From Odiellus spinosus (lineage: Eukaryota > Arthropoda > Arachnida > Opiliones > Phalangiidae): 64,000 nucleotides of DNA. The DNA lies in NCBI GenBank assembly GCA_963920705.1, contig OY987238.1:1361606-1425605 (forward strand), in the 5' to 3' direction. This document shows, one piece after another, positions 42,605 through 57,600 of this stretch (within the stretch, counting starts at the first letter, position 1; the number at the start of each line of letters is the position of its first letter). The notes below the pieces were generated by a model. That model was not told where the DNA came from and made no database searches. It saw only the letters and a program-made list of their open reading frames with translations. The position numbers were made by a program, and so were the translations under genes.

Positions 42605-45320
42605 TGAATCTATACTTGGAAAATTTGTGAATCTATACTTGGGAAATTTATGAATCTATACTTGGGAAATTTGTGAATCTATACTTGGAAAATTTGTGAA
42701 TCTATGCTTGGGACATTTGTGAATCTATACTTGGAAAATTTGCGAATCTATACTTGGAAAATTTCTGAATCTATACTTCGGAAATTTGTGAATCTATACT
42801 TGGGAAATTTGTGAATCTAAACTTGGGAAATATGTGAATCTATACTTTTAAATTGATGAATCTAAACTTGGGAAATTGGTGGATCTATATTGGGAAATTT
42901 GTGAATCTATACTTGGGAAATTTGTGAATCTATACTTTGAAAATTTTTGAATCTATACTTGGAAAATTTGTGAATCTATACTTGGAAAATTTGTGAATCT
43001 ATACTTGGGAAATTTATGAATCTATACTTGGGAAATTTGTGAATCTATACTTGGAAAATTTGTGAATCTATACTTGGATAATTTGTGAATCTATACTTGG
43101 AAAATTTTTGAATCTATACTTGGGAAATTTGTGAATCTATATTTGGAAAATTTGTGAGTATATGCTTGGGACATTTGTGAATCTATACTTGGAAAATTTG
43201 TGAATCTATACTTGGAAAATTTCTGAATCTATACTTCGGAAATTTGTGAATCTATACTTGGGAAATTTGTGAATCTATACTTGGGAAATATGTGAATCTA
43301 TACTTGGAAATTGGTGAATCTATACTTGGGAAATTGGTGGATCTATATTGGGAAATTTGTGAATCTATACTTGGGAAATTTGTGAATCTATACTTGGAAA
43401 ATTTGTGAATCTATACTTGGAAAATTTGTGAATCTATACTTGGAAAATTTGTGAATCTATACTTGTAAAATTTATGAATCTATACTTGGGAAATTTGTGA
43501 ATCTATACTTGGAAAATTTGTGAATCTATACTTGGAAAATTTGTAAATCTATACTTGGATAATTTGTGAATCTATACTTGGATAATTTGTGAATCTATTC
43601 TTGGAAAATTTTTGAATCTATACTTGGGAAATTTGTGAATCTATGCTTAGAAAATTTGTGAATCTATACTTGGAAAATTTGTGAATCTATACTTGGAAAA
43701 TTTGTGAATCTCTACTTCGGAAATTTGTGAATCTATACTTGGGAAATTTGTGAATCTATACTTGGAAAATTTGTGAATCTATACTTCGGAAATTTGTGAA
43801 TCTATACTTGGGAAATTTGTGAATCTATACTTGGGAAATTTGTGAATCTATACTTGGGAAATTCGTGAATCTATACTTGGGAAATTCGTGAATCTATACT
43901 TGGAAAATTTGTGAATCTATACTTAGGAAATTGGTGGATCAATACTTGGGAAATTGGTGGATCTATACTTTGGAAATTTGTGAATCTATACTTGGAAAAT
44001 TTGTGAATCTATACTTGGGAAATTTATGAATCTATACTTGGGAAATTTGTGAATCTATACTTGGAAAATTTGTGAATCTATGCTTGGGACATTTGTGAAT
44101 CTATACTTGGAAAATTTGCGAATCTATACTTGGAAAATTTCTGAATCTATACTTCGGAAATTTGTGAATCTATACTTGGGAAATTTGTGAATCTAAACTT
44201 GGGAAATATGTGAATCTATACTTTTAAATTGATGAATCTAAACTTGGGAAATTGGTGGATCTATATTGGGAAATTTGTGAATCTATACTTGGGAAATTTG
44301 TGAATCTATACTTTGAAAATTTTTGAATCTATACTTGGAAAATTTGTGAATCTATACTTGGAAAATTTGTGAATCTATACTTGGGAAATTTATGAATCTA
44401 TACTTGGGAAATTTGTGAATCTATACTTGGAAAATTTGTGAATCTATACTTGGATAATTTGTGAATCTATACTTGGAAAATTTTTGAATCTATACTTGGG
44501 AAATTTGTGAATCTATATTTGGAAAATTTGTGAGTATATGCTTGGGACATTTGTGAATCTATACTTGGAAAATTTGTGAATCTATACTTGGAAAATTTCT
44601 GAATCTATACTTCGGAAATTTGTGAATCTATACTTGGGAAATTTGTGAATCTATACTTGGGAAATATGTGAATCTATACTTGGAAATTGGTGAATCTATA
44701 CTTGGGAAATTGGTGGATCTATATTGGGAAATTTGTGAATCTATACTTGGGAAATTTGTGAATCTATACTTGGAAAATTTGTGAATCTATACTTGGAAAA
44801 TTTGTGAATCTATACTTGGAAAATTTTTGAATCTATACTTGTAATATTTATGAATCTATACTTGGGAAATTTGTGAATCTATACTTGGAAAATTTGTGAA
44901 TCTATACTTGGAAAATTTGTAAATCTATACTTGGATAATTTGTGAATCTATACTTGGATAATTTGTGAATCTATTCTTGGAAAATTTTTGAATCTATACT
45001 TGGGAAATTTGTGAATCTATGCTTAGAAAATTTGTGAATCTATACTTGGAAAATTTGTGAATCTATACTTGGAAAATTTGTGAATCTCTACTTCGGAAAT
45101 TTGTGAATCTATACTTGGGAAATTTGTGAATCTATACTTGGAAAATTTGTGAATCTATACTTCGGAAATTTGTGAATCTATACTTGGGAAATTTGTGAAT
45201 CTATACTTGGGAAATTTGTGAATCTATACTTGGGAAATTCGTGAATCTATACTTGGAAAATTTGTGAATCTATACTTAGGAAATTGGTGGATCAATACTT
45301 GGGAAATTGGTGGATCTATA
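42605..45320. repeat. 1376-bp HOR, tandem pair
   Basis: Copies at about 42605-43980 and 43981-45320. GAGTATATGC (43156 and 44532) and GCTTAGAAAATT (43645 and 45021) are 1376 bp apart, as 60 monomers minus 4 bp. Copy 1 has two ATTCGTG monomers in a row near 43860, copy 2 only one. GCTTAGAAAATT, ATTCGTG and GAGTATATGC first appear here and mark the right third of the window. Confidence 0.85.
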
Positions 45321-48052
45321 CTTGGGAAATTTGTGAATCTATACTTGGGAAATTTGTGAATCTATACTTGGGAAATATGTGAATCTATACTTGGGAAATT
45401 GGTGGATATATTTGGGAAATTGGTGGATCTATACTTGGGAAATTTGTGAATCTGTACTTGGGAAATATGTGAATCTATACTTGGGAAATATGTGAATCTA
45501 TACTTGGGAAATTGGTGAATATATTTGGGAAATTGGTGGATCTATACTTGGTAAATTTGTGAATCTATACTTGGGAAATTTGTGAATCTATACTTGGAAA
45601 ATTTGTGAATCTATACTTGGAAAATTTGTGAATCTATACTTCGGAAATTTGTGAATCTATACTTGGGAAATTTGTAAATCTATACTTAGGAAATATGTGA
45701 ATCTATACTTGGGAAATTGGTGGATATACTTGGGAAATTTGTAAATCTATACTTAGGAAATATGTGAATCTATACTTGGGAAATTGGTGGATATACTTGG
45801 GAAATTGGTGGATGTATACTTGGGAAATTTGTGAATCTATACTTGGAAAATTTGTGAATCTATACATGGAAAATTTGTGAATCTATACTTGGAAAATTTG
45901 TGAATCTATACTTGGAAAATTTGTGAATCTATACTTGGGAAATTTATGAATCTATACTTGGGAAATTTGTGAATCTATACTTGGAAAATTTGTGAATCTA
46001 TGCTTGGGACATTTGTGAATCTATACTTGGAAAATTTGCGAATCTATACTTGGAAAATTTCTGAATCTATACTTCGGAAATTTGTGAATCTATACTTGGG
46101 AAATTTGTGAATCTAAACTTGGGAAATATGTGAATCTATACTTTTAAATTGATGAATCTAAACTTGGGAAATTGGTGGATCTATATTGGGAAATTTGTGA
46201 ATCTATACTTGGGAAATTTGTGAATCTATACTTTGAAAATTTGTGAGTCTATACTTGGAAAATTTTTGAATCTATACTCGGGAAATTTCTGAATCTATAC
46301 TTCGGAAATTTGTGAATCTATACTTGGGAAATTTGTGAATCTATACTTGGGAAATATGTGAATCTATACTTGGAAATTGGTGAATCTATACTTGGGAAAT
46401 TGGTGGATCTATATTGGGAAATTGGTGGATCTATACTTGGGAAATTGGTGGATCTATACTTGGGAAATTTGTGAATCTATACTTTGAAAATTTTTGAATC
46501 TATACTTGGAAAATTTGTGAATCTATACTTGGTAAATTTGTGAATCTATACTTGGGAAATTTATGAATCTATACTTGGGAAATTTGTGAATCTATACTTG
46601 GAAAATTTGTGAATCTATACTTGGATAATTTGTGAATCTATACTTGGAAAATTTTTGAATCTATACTTGGGAAATTTCTGAATCTATACTTCGGAAATTT
46701 GTGAATCTATACTTAGGAAATTTGTGATTCTATACTTGGGAAATATGTGAATCTATACTTGGAAATTGGTGGATCTATACTTGGGAAATTGGTGGATCTA
46801 TACTTGGGAAATTTGTGAATCTATACTTGGGAAATTTGTGAATCTATACTTGGGAAATTTGTGAATCTCTACTTGGGAAATTTGTGAATCTATACTTGGA
46901 AAATTTGTGAGTATATGCTTGGGACATTTGTGAATCTATACTTGGAAAATTTGTGAATCTATACTTGGAAAATTTCTGAATCTATACTTCGGAAATTTGT
47001 GAATCTATACTTGGGAAATTTGTGAATCTATACTTGGGAAATATGTGAATCTATACTTGGAAATTGGTGAATCTATACTTGGGAAATTGGTGGATCTATA
47101 TTGGGAAATTTGTGAATCTATACTTGGGAAATTTGTGAATCTATACTTGGAAAATTTGTGAATCTATACTTGGAAAATTTGTGAATCTATACTTGTAAAA
47201 TTTATGAATCTATACTTGGGAAATTTGTGAATCTATACTTGGAAAATTTGTGAATCTATACTTGGAAAATTTGTGAATCTATACTTGGATAATTTGTGAA
47301 TCTATACTTGGATAATTTGTGAATCTATTCTTGGAAAATTTTTGAATCTATACTTGGGAAATTTGTGAATCTATGCTTAGAAAATTTGTGAATCTATACT
47401 TGGAAAATTTGTGAATCTATACTTGGAAAATTTGTGAATCTCTACTTCGGAAATTTGTGAATCTATACTTGGGAAATTTGTGAATCTATACTTGGAAAAT
47501 TTGTGAATCTATACTTCGGAAATTTGTGAATCTATACTTGGGAAATTTGTGAATCTATACTTGGGAAATTTGTGAATCTATACTTGGGAAATTCGTGAAT
47601 CTATACTTGGAAAATTTGTGAATCTATACTTAGGAAATTGGTGGATAAATACTTGGGAAATTGGTGGATCTATACTTGGGAAATTTGTGAATCTATACTT
47701 GGGAAATTTGTGAATCTATACTTGGGAAATATGTGAATCTATACTTGGGAAATTGGTGGATATATTTGGGAAATTGGTGGATCTATACTTGGGAAATTTG
47801 TGAATCTATACTTGGGAAATTTGTGAATCTATACTTGGGAAATATGTGAATCTATACTTGGGAAATTGGTGGATATATTTGGGAAATTGGTGGATCTATA
47901 CTTGGGAAATTTGTGAATCTATACTTGGGAAATTTGTGAATCTATACTTGGAAAATTTGTGAATCTATACTTGGAAAATTTGTGAATCTATACTTCGGAA
48001 ATTTGTGAATCTATACTTGGGAAATTTGTAAATCTATACTTAGGAAATATGT
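45321..48052. repeat. Third, diverged copy of the 1376-bp family plus 113-bp modules
   Basis: GAGTATATGC (46909), CTTGTAAAATTTATG (near 47195), GCTTAGAAAATT (47375), ATTCGTG and CTTAGGAAATTGG recur in the order seen at 42605-45320, so this is another copy of that family. It is expanded by a segment (46231-46720) related to the 366-bp HOR and by two pairs of the 113-bp module. The GGATAAATAC monomer near 47643 is a private variant of GGATCAATAC. Confidence 0.75.
45404..45630. repeat. 113-bp five-monomer module, pair
   Basis: A 21-bp monomer with GGATATATTTGGG (GAATATATTTGGG in the second copy) starts at 45404 and 45517, 113 bp apart (5 x 23 minus 2). Each is followed by a GGATC monomer. A GAATCTGTAC monomer lies between them near 45451. 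The same 113-bp pair was seen at 47758/47871, 54704/54817, 57537/57650 and 61945/62058, and as a 90-bp form, one monomer shorter, at 60600/60690 and 63792/63882. I found none left of 45.4 kb. Confidence 0.85.
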
Positions 48053-50770
48053 GAATCTATACTTGGGAAATTGGTGGATATACTTGGGAAATTTGTAAAT
48101 CTATACTTAGGAAATATGTGAATCTATACTTGGGAAATTGGTGGATATACTTGGGAAATTGGTGGATGTATACTTGGGAAATTTGTGAATCTATACTTGG
48201 AAAATTTGTGAATCTATACATGGAAAATTTGTGAATCTATACTTGGAAAATTTGTGAATCTATACTTGGGAAATTTGTGAATCTATACTTGGAAAATTTG
48301 TGAATCTATACTTGGGAAATTTGTAATTCTATACTTGGGAAATATGTGAATCTATACTTGGGAAATTGGTGGATATACTTGGGAAATTGGTGGATGTATA
48401 CTTGGGAAATTTGTGAATCTATACTTGGAAATTGGTGAATCTATACTTGGGAAATTGGTGGATCTATATTGGGAAATTGGTGGATCTATTCTTGGGAAAT
48501 TGGTGGATCTATACTTGGGAAATTTGTGAATCTATACTTGGGAAATTTATGAATCTATACTTGGGAAATTTGTGAATCTATACTTGGGAAATATGTGAAT
48601 CTATACTTGGAAATTGGTGAATCTATACTTGGGAAATTGGTGGATCTATATTGGGAAATTTGTGAATCTATACTTGGGAAATTTGTGAATCTATACTTGG
48701 AAAATTTGTGAATCTATACTTGGAAAATTTGTGAATCTATACTTGGAAAATTTGTGAATCTATACTTGGGAAATTTATGAATCTATACTTGGGAAATTTG
48801 TGAATCTATACTTGGAAAATTTGTGAATCTATACTTGGAAAATTTGTGAATCTATACTTGGAAAATTTGTGAATCTATACTTGGGAAATTTGTGAATCTA
48901 TACTTGGAAAATTTGTGAATCTATACTTGGGAAATTTGTCAATCTATACTTGGGAAATTTGTGGATCTATACTTGGGAAATTTGTGAATCTATACTTGGG
49001 AAATTTGTCAATCTATACTTGGGAAATTTGTGGATCTATACTTGGGAAATTTGTGAATCTATACTTCGGAAATTTGTGAATCTATACTTGGGAAATTTGT
49101 GAATCTATACTTGGGAAATATGTGAATCTATACTTGGAAATTGGTGAATCTATACTTGGGAAATTGGTGGATCTATATTGGGAAATTTGTGAATCTATAC
49201 TTGGGAAATTTGTGAATCTATACTTGAAAAATTTGTGAATCTATACTTGGAAAATTTGTGAATCTATACTTGGAAAATTTGTGAATCTATACTTGGGAAA
49301 TTTATGAATCTATACTTGGGAAATTTGTGAATCTATACTTGGAAAATTTGTGAATCTATGCTTGGGACATTTGTGAATCTATACTTGGAAAATTTGCGAA
49401 TCTATACTTGGAAAATTTCTGAATCTATACTTCGGAAATTTGTGAATCTATACTTGGGAAATTTGTGAATCTAAACTTGGGAAATATGTGAATCTATACT
49501 TTTAAATTGATGAATCTAAACTTGGGAAATTGGTGGATCTATATTGGGAAATTTGTGAATCTATACTTGGGAAATTTGTGAATCTATACTTTGAAAATTT
49601 TTGAATCTATACTTGGAAAATTTGTGAATCTATACTTGGAAAATTTGTGAATCTATACTTGGGAAATTTATGAATCTATACTTGGGAAATTTGTGAATCT
49701 ATACTTGGAAAATTTGTGAATCTATACTTGGATAATTTGTGAATCTATACTTGGAAAATTTTTGAATCTATACTCGGGAAATTTCTGAATCTATACTTCG
49801 GAAATTTGTGAATCTATACTTGGGAAATTTGTGAATCTATACTTGGGAAATATGTGAATCTATACTTGGAAATTGGTGAATCTATACTTGGGAAATTGGT
49901 GGATCTATATTGGGAAATTGGTGGATCTATACTTGGGAAATTGGTGGATCTATACTTGGGAAATTTGTGAATCTATACTTTGAAAATTTTTGAATCTATA
50001 CTTGGAAAATTTGTGAATCTATACTTGGAAAATTTGTGAATCTATACTTGAGAAATTTATGAATCTATACTTGGGAAATTTGTGAATCTATACTTGGAAA
50101 ATTTGTGAATCTATACGTGGATAATTTGTGAATCTATACTTGGAAAATTTTTGAATCTATACTTGGGAAATTTCTGAATCTATACATCGGAAATTTGTGA
50201 ATCTATACTTAGGAAATTTGTGATTCTATACTTGGGAAATATGTGAATCTATACTTGGAAATTGGTGGATCTATACTTGGGAAATTGGTGGATCTATACT
50301 TGGGAAATTTGTGAATCTATACTTGGGAAATTTGTGAATTTATACTTGGGAAATTTGTGAATCTCTACTAGGGAAATTTGTGAATCTATACTTGGAAAAT
50401 TTGTGAGTATATGCTTGGGACATTTGTGAATCTATACTTGGAAAATTTGTGAATCTATACTTGGAAAATTTCTGAATCTATACTTCGGAAATTTGTGAAT
50501 CTATACTTGGGAAATTTGTGAATCTATACTTGGGAAATATGTGAATCTATACTTGGAAATTGGTGAATCTATACTTGGGAAATTGGTGGATCTATATTGG
50601 GAAATTTGTGAATCTATACTTGGGAAATTTGTGAATCTATACTTGTAAAATTTATGAATCTATACTTGGAAAATTTGTGAATCTATACTTGGAAAATTTG
50701 TGAATCTATACTTGTAAAATTTATGAATCTATACTTGGGAAATTTGTGAATCTATACTTGGAAAATTTGT
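48053..50770. repeat. 2718-bp HOR, copy 1
   Basis: First copy of a tandem duplication whose second copy begins at about 50771. The private ACATGG monomer (48218 and 50936), GGATCTATTC (48482 and 51200) and CTTTGAAAATT (49589 and 52307) are all 2718 bp apart. This copy contains two CTTTGAAAATT strings, 389 bp apart (49589 and 49978): a single repeat of the 366-bp HOR with one extra monomer. Confidence 0.85.
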
Positions 50771-53700
50771 GAATCTATACTTGGGAAATTGGTGGATATA
50801 CTTGGGAAATTTGTAAATCTATACTTAGGAAATATGTGAATCTATACTTGGGAAATTGGTGGATATACTTGGGAAATTGGTGGATGTATACTTGGGAAAT
50901 TTGTGAATCTATACTTGGAAAATTTGTGAATCTATACATGGAAAATTTGTGAATCTATACTTGGAAAATTTGTGAATCTATACTTGGGAAATTTGTGAAT
51001 CTATACTTGGAAAATTTGTGAATCTATACTTGGGAAATTTGTAATTCTATACTTGGGAAATATGTGAATCTATACTTGGGAAATTGGTGGATATACTTGG
51101 GAAATTGGTGGATGTATACTTGGGAAATTTGTTAATCTATACTTGGAAATTGGTGAATCTATACTTGGGAAATTGGTGGATCTATATTGGGAAATTGGTG
51201 GATCTATTCTTGGGAAATTGGTAGATCTATACTTGGGAAATTTGTGAATCTATACTTGGGAAATTTATGAATCTATACTTGGGAAATTTGTGAATCTATA
51301 CTTGGGAAATATGTGAATCTATACTTGGAAATTGGTGAATCTATACTTGGGAAATTGGTGGATCTATATTGGGAAATTTGTGAATCTATACTTGGGAAAT
51401 TTGTGAATCTATACTTGGAAAATTTGTGAATCTATACTTGGAAAATTTGTGAATCTATACTTGGAAAATTTGTGAATCTATACTTGGGAAATTTATGAAT
51501 CTATACTTGGGAAATTTGTGAATCTATACTTGGAAAATTTGTGAATCTATACTTGGAAAATTTGTGAATCTATACTTGGAAAATTTGTGAATCTATACTT
51601 GGGAAATTTGTGAATCTATACTTGGAAAATTTGTGAATCTATACTTGGGAAATTTGTCAATCTATACTTGGGAAATTTGTGGATCTATACTTGGGAAATT
51701 TGTGAATCTATACTAGGGAAATTTGTCAATCTATACTTGGGAAATTTGTGGATCTATACTTGGGAAATTTGTGAATCTATACTTCGGAAATTTGTGAATC
51801 TATACTTGGGAAATTTGTGAATCTATACTTGGGAAATATGTGAATCTATACTTGGAAATTGGTGAATCTATACTTGGGAAATTGGTGGATCTATATTGGG
51901 AAATTTGTGAATCTATACTTGGGAAATTTGTGAATCTATACTTGGAAAATTTGTGAATCTATACTTGGAAAATTTGTGAATCTATACTTGGAAAATTTGT
52001 GAATCTATACTTGGGAAATTTATGAATCTATACTTGGGAAATTTGTGAATCTATACTTGGAAAATTTGTGAATCTATGCTTGGGACATTTGTGAATCTAT
52101 ACTTGGAAAATTTGCGAATCTATACTTGGAAAATTTCTGAATCTATACTTCGGAAATTTGTGAATCTATACTTGGGAAATTTGTGAATCTAAACTTGGGA
52201 AATATGTGAATCTATACTTTTAAATTGATGAATCTAAACTTGGGAAATTGGTGGATCTATATTGGGAAATTTGTGAATCTATACTTGGGAAATTTGTGAA
52301 TCTATACTTTGAAAATTTTTGAATCTATACTTGGAAAATTTGTGAATCTATACTTGGAAAATTTGTGAATCTATACTTGGGAAATTTATGAATCTATACT
52401 TGGGAAATTTGTGAATCTATACTTGGAAAATTTGTGAATCTATACTTGGATAATTTGTGAATCTATACTTGGAAAATTTTTGAATCTATACTCGGGAAAT
52501 TTCTGAATCTATACTTCGGAAATTTGTGAATCTATACTTGGGAAATTTGTGAATCTATACTTGGGAAATATGTGAATCTATACTTGGAAATTGGTGAATC
52601 TATACTTGGGAAATTGGTGGATCTATATTGGGAAATTGGTGGATCTATACTTGGGAAATTTGTGAATCTATACTTTGAAAATTTTTGAATCTATACTTGG
52701 AAAATTTGTGAATCTATACTTGGAAAATTTGTGAATCTATACTTGAGAAATTTATGAATCTATACTTGGGAAATTTGTGAATCTATACTTGGAAAATTTG
52801 TGAATCTATACTTGGATAATTTGTGAATCTATACTTGGAAAATTTTTGAATCTATACTTGGGAAATTTCTGAATCTATACATCGGAAATTTGTGAATCTA
52901 TACTTGGGAAATTTGTGAATCTATACTTGGGAAATATGTGAATCTATACTTGGAAATTGGTGAATCTATACTTGGGAAATTGGTGGATCTATATTGGGAA
53001 ATTGGTGGATCTATACTTGGGAAATTTGTGAATCTATACTTTGAAAATTTTTGAATCTATACTTGGAAAATTTGTGAATCTATACTTGGAAAATTTGTGA
53101 ATCTATACTTGAGAAATTTATGAATCTATACTTGGGAAATTTGTGAATCTATACTTGGAAAATTTGTGAATCTATACTTGGATAATTTGTGAATCTATAC
53201 TTGGAAAATTTTTGAATCTATACTCGGGAAATTTCTGAATCTATACTTCGGAAATTTGTGAATCTATACTTGGGAAATTTGTGAATCTATACTTGGGAAA
53301 TATGTGAATCTATACTTGGAAATTGGTGAATCTATACTTGGGAAATTGGTGGATCTATATTGGGAAATTGGTGGATCTATACTTGGGAAATTTGTGAATC
53401 TATACTTTGAAAATTTTTGAATCTATACTTGGAAAATTTGTGAATCTATACTTGGAAAATTTGTGAATCTATACTTGAGAAATTTATGAATCTATACTTG
53501 GGAAATTTGTGAATCTATACTTGGAAAATTTGTGAATCTATACTTGGATAATTTGTGAATCTATACTTGGAAAATTTTTGAATCTATACTTGGGAAATTT
53601 CTGAATCTATACATCGGAAATTTGTGAATCTATACTTAGGAAATTTGTGATTCTATACTTGGGAAATATGTGAATCTATACTTGGAAATTGGTGGATCTA

Positions 53701-54200
53701 TACTTGGGAAATTGGTGGATCTATACTTGGGAAATTTGTGAATCTATACTTGGGAAATTTGTGAATTTATACTTGGGAAATTTGTGAATCTCTACTTGGG
53801 AAATTTGTGAATCTATACTTGGAAAATTTGTGAGTATATGCTTGGGACATTTGTGAATCTATACTTGGAAAATTTGTGAATCTATACTTGGAAAATTTCT
53901 GAATCTATACTTCGGAAATTTGTGAATCTATACTTGGGAAATTTGTGAATCTATACTTGGGAAATATGTGAATCTATACTTGGAAATTGGTGAATCTATA
54001 CTTGGGAAATTGGTGGATCTATATTGGGAAATTTGTGAATCTATACTTGGGAAATTTGTGAATCTATACTTGGAAAATTTGTGAATCTATACTTGGAAAA
54101 TTTGTGAATCTATACTTGGAAAATTTGTGAATCTATACTTGTAAAATTTATGAATCTATACTTGGGAAATTTGTGAATCTATACTTGGAAAATTTGTGAA
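50771..54200. repeat. 2718-bp HOR, copy 2, enlarged by about 0.7 kb
   Basis: Left of about 52.9 kb this copy follows copy 1 at offset 2718 and then 2695 bp. Right of 53.6 kb the offset is 3427 bp (ACATCGG 50184 and 53611; GAGTATATGC 50405 and 53832; CTTGTAAAATT 50711 and 54138). The difference, 732 bp, is exactly two units of the 366-bp HOR, so the internal HOR was amplified after the 2.7-kb duplication. Confidence 0.85.
52307..53633. repeat. 366-bp HOR, about four tandem copies
   Basis: CTTTGAAAATTTTTG monomers start at 52307, 52673, 53039 and 53405, each 366 bp apart. The unit fits 16 monomers minus 2 bp (two 22-mers: GGAAATTGG and CTATATTGGG). Copies alternate in fine detail: the first and third carry CTCGGGAAATTTCTG then CTTCGG (actcgg at 52490 and 53222), while the second and fourth carry CTTGGG then CATCGG (acatcgg at 52879 and 53611). 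The real amplified unit is therefore a 732-bp dimer. The fourth copy breaks off near 53633. Confidence 0.9.
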
Positions 54201-54604
54201 TCTATACTTGGAAAATTTGTGAATCTATACTTGGATAATTTGTGAATCTATACTTGGATAATTTGTGAATCTATTCTTGGAAAATTTTTGAATCTATACT
54301 TGGGAAATTTGTGAATCTATGCTTAGAAAATTTGTGAATCTATACTTGGAAAATTTGTGAATCTATACTTGGAAAATTTGTGAATCTCTACTTCGGAAAT
54401 TTGTGAATCTATACTTGGGAAATTTGTGAATCTATACTTGGAAAATTTGTGAATCTATACTTCGGAAATTTGTGAATCTATACTTGGGAAATTTGTGAAT
54501 CTATACTTGGGAAATTTGTGAATCTATACTTGGGAAATTCGTGAATCTATACTTGGAAAATTTGTGAATCTATACTTAGGAAATTGGTGGATCAATACTT
54601 GGGA

Positions 54605-57600
54605 AATTTGTGAATCTATACTTGGGAAATTTTTGAATCTATACTTGGGAAATTTTTGAATCTATACTTGGGAAATATGTGAATCTATACTTGGGAAATT
54701 GGTGGATATATTTGGGAAATTGGTGGATCTATACTTGGGAAATTTGTGAATCTGTACTTGGGAAATATGTGAATCTATACTTGGGAAATATGTGAATCTA
54801 TACTTGGGAAATTGGTGGATATATTTGGGAAATTGGTGGATCTATACTTGGGAAATTGGTGGATCTATACTTGGGAAATTTGTGAATCTATACTTGGGAA
54901 ATTTGTGAATCTATACTTGGAAAATTTGTGAATCTATACTTGGAAAATTTGTGAATCTATACTTCGGAAATTTGTGAATCTATACTTGGGAAATTTGTAA
55001 ATCTATACTTAGGAAATATGTGAATCTATACTTGGGAAATTGGTGGATATACTTGGGAAATTTGTAAATCTATACTTAGGAAATATGTGAATCTATACTT
55101 GGGAAATTGGTGGATATACTTGGGAAATTGGTGGATGTATACTTGGGAAATTTGTGAATCTATACTTGGAAAATTTGTGAATCTATACATGGAAAATTTG
55201 TGAATCTATACTTGGAAAATTTGTGAATCTATACTTGGGAAATTTGTGAATCTATACTTGGAAAATTTGTGAATCTATACTTGGGAAATTTGTAATTCTA
55301 TACTTGGGAAATATGTGAATCTATACTTGGGAAATTGGTGGATATACTTGGGAAATTGGTGGATGTATACTTGGGAAATTTGTGAATCTATACTTGGAAA
55401 ATTTGTGAATCTATATTTGGGAAATTTGTGAATCTATACTTGGAAAATTTGTGAATCTATACTTGGAAAATTTGTGAATCTATACTTGGGAAATTGGTGG
55501 ATCTATACTTGGGAAATTGGTGGATCTATACTTGGGAAATTTGTGAATCTATACTTGGGAAATTTGTGAATCTATACTTGGGAAATTTGTGAATCTCTAC
55601 TTGGGAAATTTTTGAATCTATACTTGGAAAATTTGTGCATCTATGCTTGGGACATTTGTGAATCTATACTTGGAAAATTTGTAAATCTATACTTGGGAAA
55701 TATGTGAATCTATACTTGGGAAATTGGTGGATATACTTGGGAAATTGGTGGATGTATACTTGGGAAATTTGTGAATCTATACTTGGAAAATTTGTGAATC
55801 TATACTTGGAAAATTTGTGAATCTATACTTGGAAAATTTGTGAATCTATACTTGGGAAATTTGTGAATCTATACTTGGAAAAGTTGTGAATCTATACTTG
55901 GGAAATTTGTGAATCTATACTTGGGAAATATGTGAATCTATACTTGGAAATTGGTGAATCTATACTTGGGAAATTGGTGGATCTATATTGGGAAATTTGT
56001 GAATCTATACTTGGGAAATTTGTGAATCTATACTTGCAAAATTTGTGAATCTATACTTGCAAAATTTGTGAATCTATACTTGGAAAATTTGTGAATCTAT
56101 ACTTGGGAAATTTGTGAATCTATACTTGGAAAATTTGTGAATCTATACTTGGGAAATTTGTAAATCTATACTTGGGAAATTTATGAATCTATACTTGGGA
56201 AATTTGTGAATCTATACTTGGGAAATATGTGAATCTATACTTGGAAATTGGTGAATCTATACTTGGGAAATTGGTGGATCTATATTGGGAAATTTGTGAA
56301 TCTATACTTGGGAAATTTGTGAATCTATACTTGGAAAATTTGTGAATCTATACTTGGAAAATTTGTGAATCTATACTTGGAAAATTTGTGAATCTATACT
56401 TGGGAAATTTGTGAATCTATACTTGGAAAATTTGTGAATCTATACTTGGAAAATTTGTGAATCTATACTTGGGAAATTTGTGAATCTATACTTGGGAAAT
56501 TTGTGAATCTATACTTGGAAAATTTGTGAATCTATACTTGGAAAATTTGTGAATCTATACTTGGAAAATTTGTGAATCTATACTTGGGAAATTTGTGAAT
56601 CTATACTTGTAAAATTTGTGAATCTATACTTGGGAAATTTGTCAATCTATACTTGAGAAATTTGTGAATCTATACTTGGAAAATTTGTGAATCTATACTT
56701 GGATAATTTGTGAATCTATACTTAGGAAATTTGTGATTCTATACTTGGGAAATATGTGAATCTATACTTGGAAATTGGTGGATCTATACTTGGGAAATTG
56801 GTGGATCTATACTTGGGAAATTTGTGAATCTATACTTGGGAAATTTGTGAATCTATACTTGGGAAATTTGTGAATCTCTACTTGGGAAATTTGTGAATCT
56901 ATACTTGGAAAATTTGTGAGTATATGCTTGGGACATTTGTGAATCTATACTTGGAAAATTTGTGAATCTATACTTGGAAAATTTCTGAATCTATACTTCG
57001 GAAATTTGTGAATCTATACTTGGGAAATTTGTGAATCTATACTTGGGAAATATGTGAATCTATACTTGGAAATTGGTGAATCTATACTTGGGAAATTGGT
57101 GGATCTATATTGGGAAATTTGTGAATCTATACTTGGGAAATTTGTGAATCTATACTTGTAAAATTTGTGAATCTATACTTGGGAAATTTGTGAATCTATA
57201 CTTGGAAAATTTGTGAATCTATACTTGTAAAATTTATGAATCTATACTTGGGAAATTTGTGAATCTATACTTGGAAAATTTGTGAATCTATACTTGGAAA
57301 ATTTGTGAATCTATACTTGGATAATTTGTGAATCTATACTTGGATAATTTGTGAATCTATTCTTGGAAAATTTTTGAATCTATACTTGGGAAATTTGTGA
57401 ATCTATGCTTAGAAAATTTGTGAATCTATACTTGGAAAATTTGTGAATCTATACTTGGGAAATTTTTGAATCTATACTTGGGAAATTTTTGAATCTATAC
57501 TTGGGAAATATGTGAATCTATACTTGGGAAATTGGTGGATATATTTGGGAAATTGGTGGATCTATACTTGGGAAATTTGTGAATCTGTACTTGGGAAATA

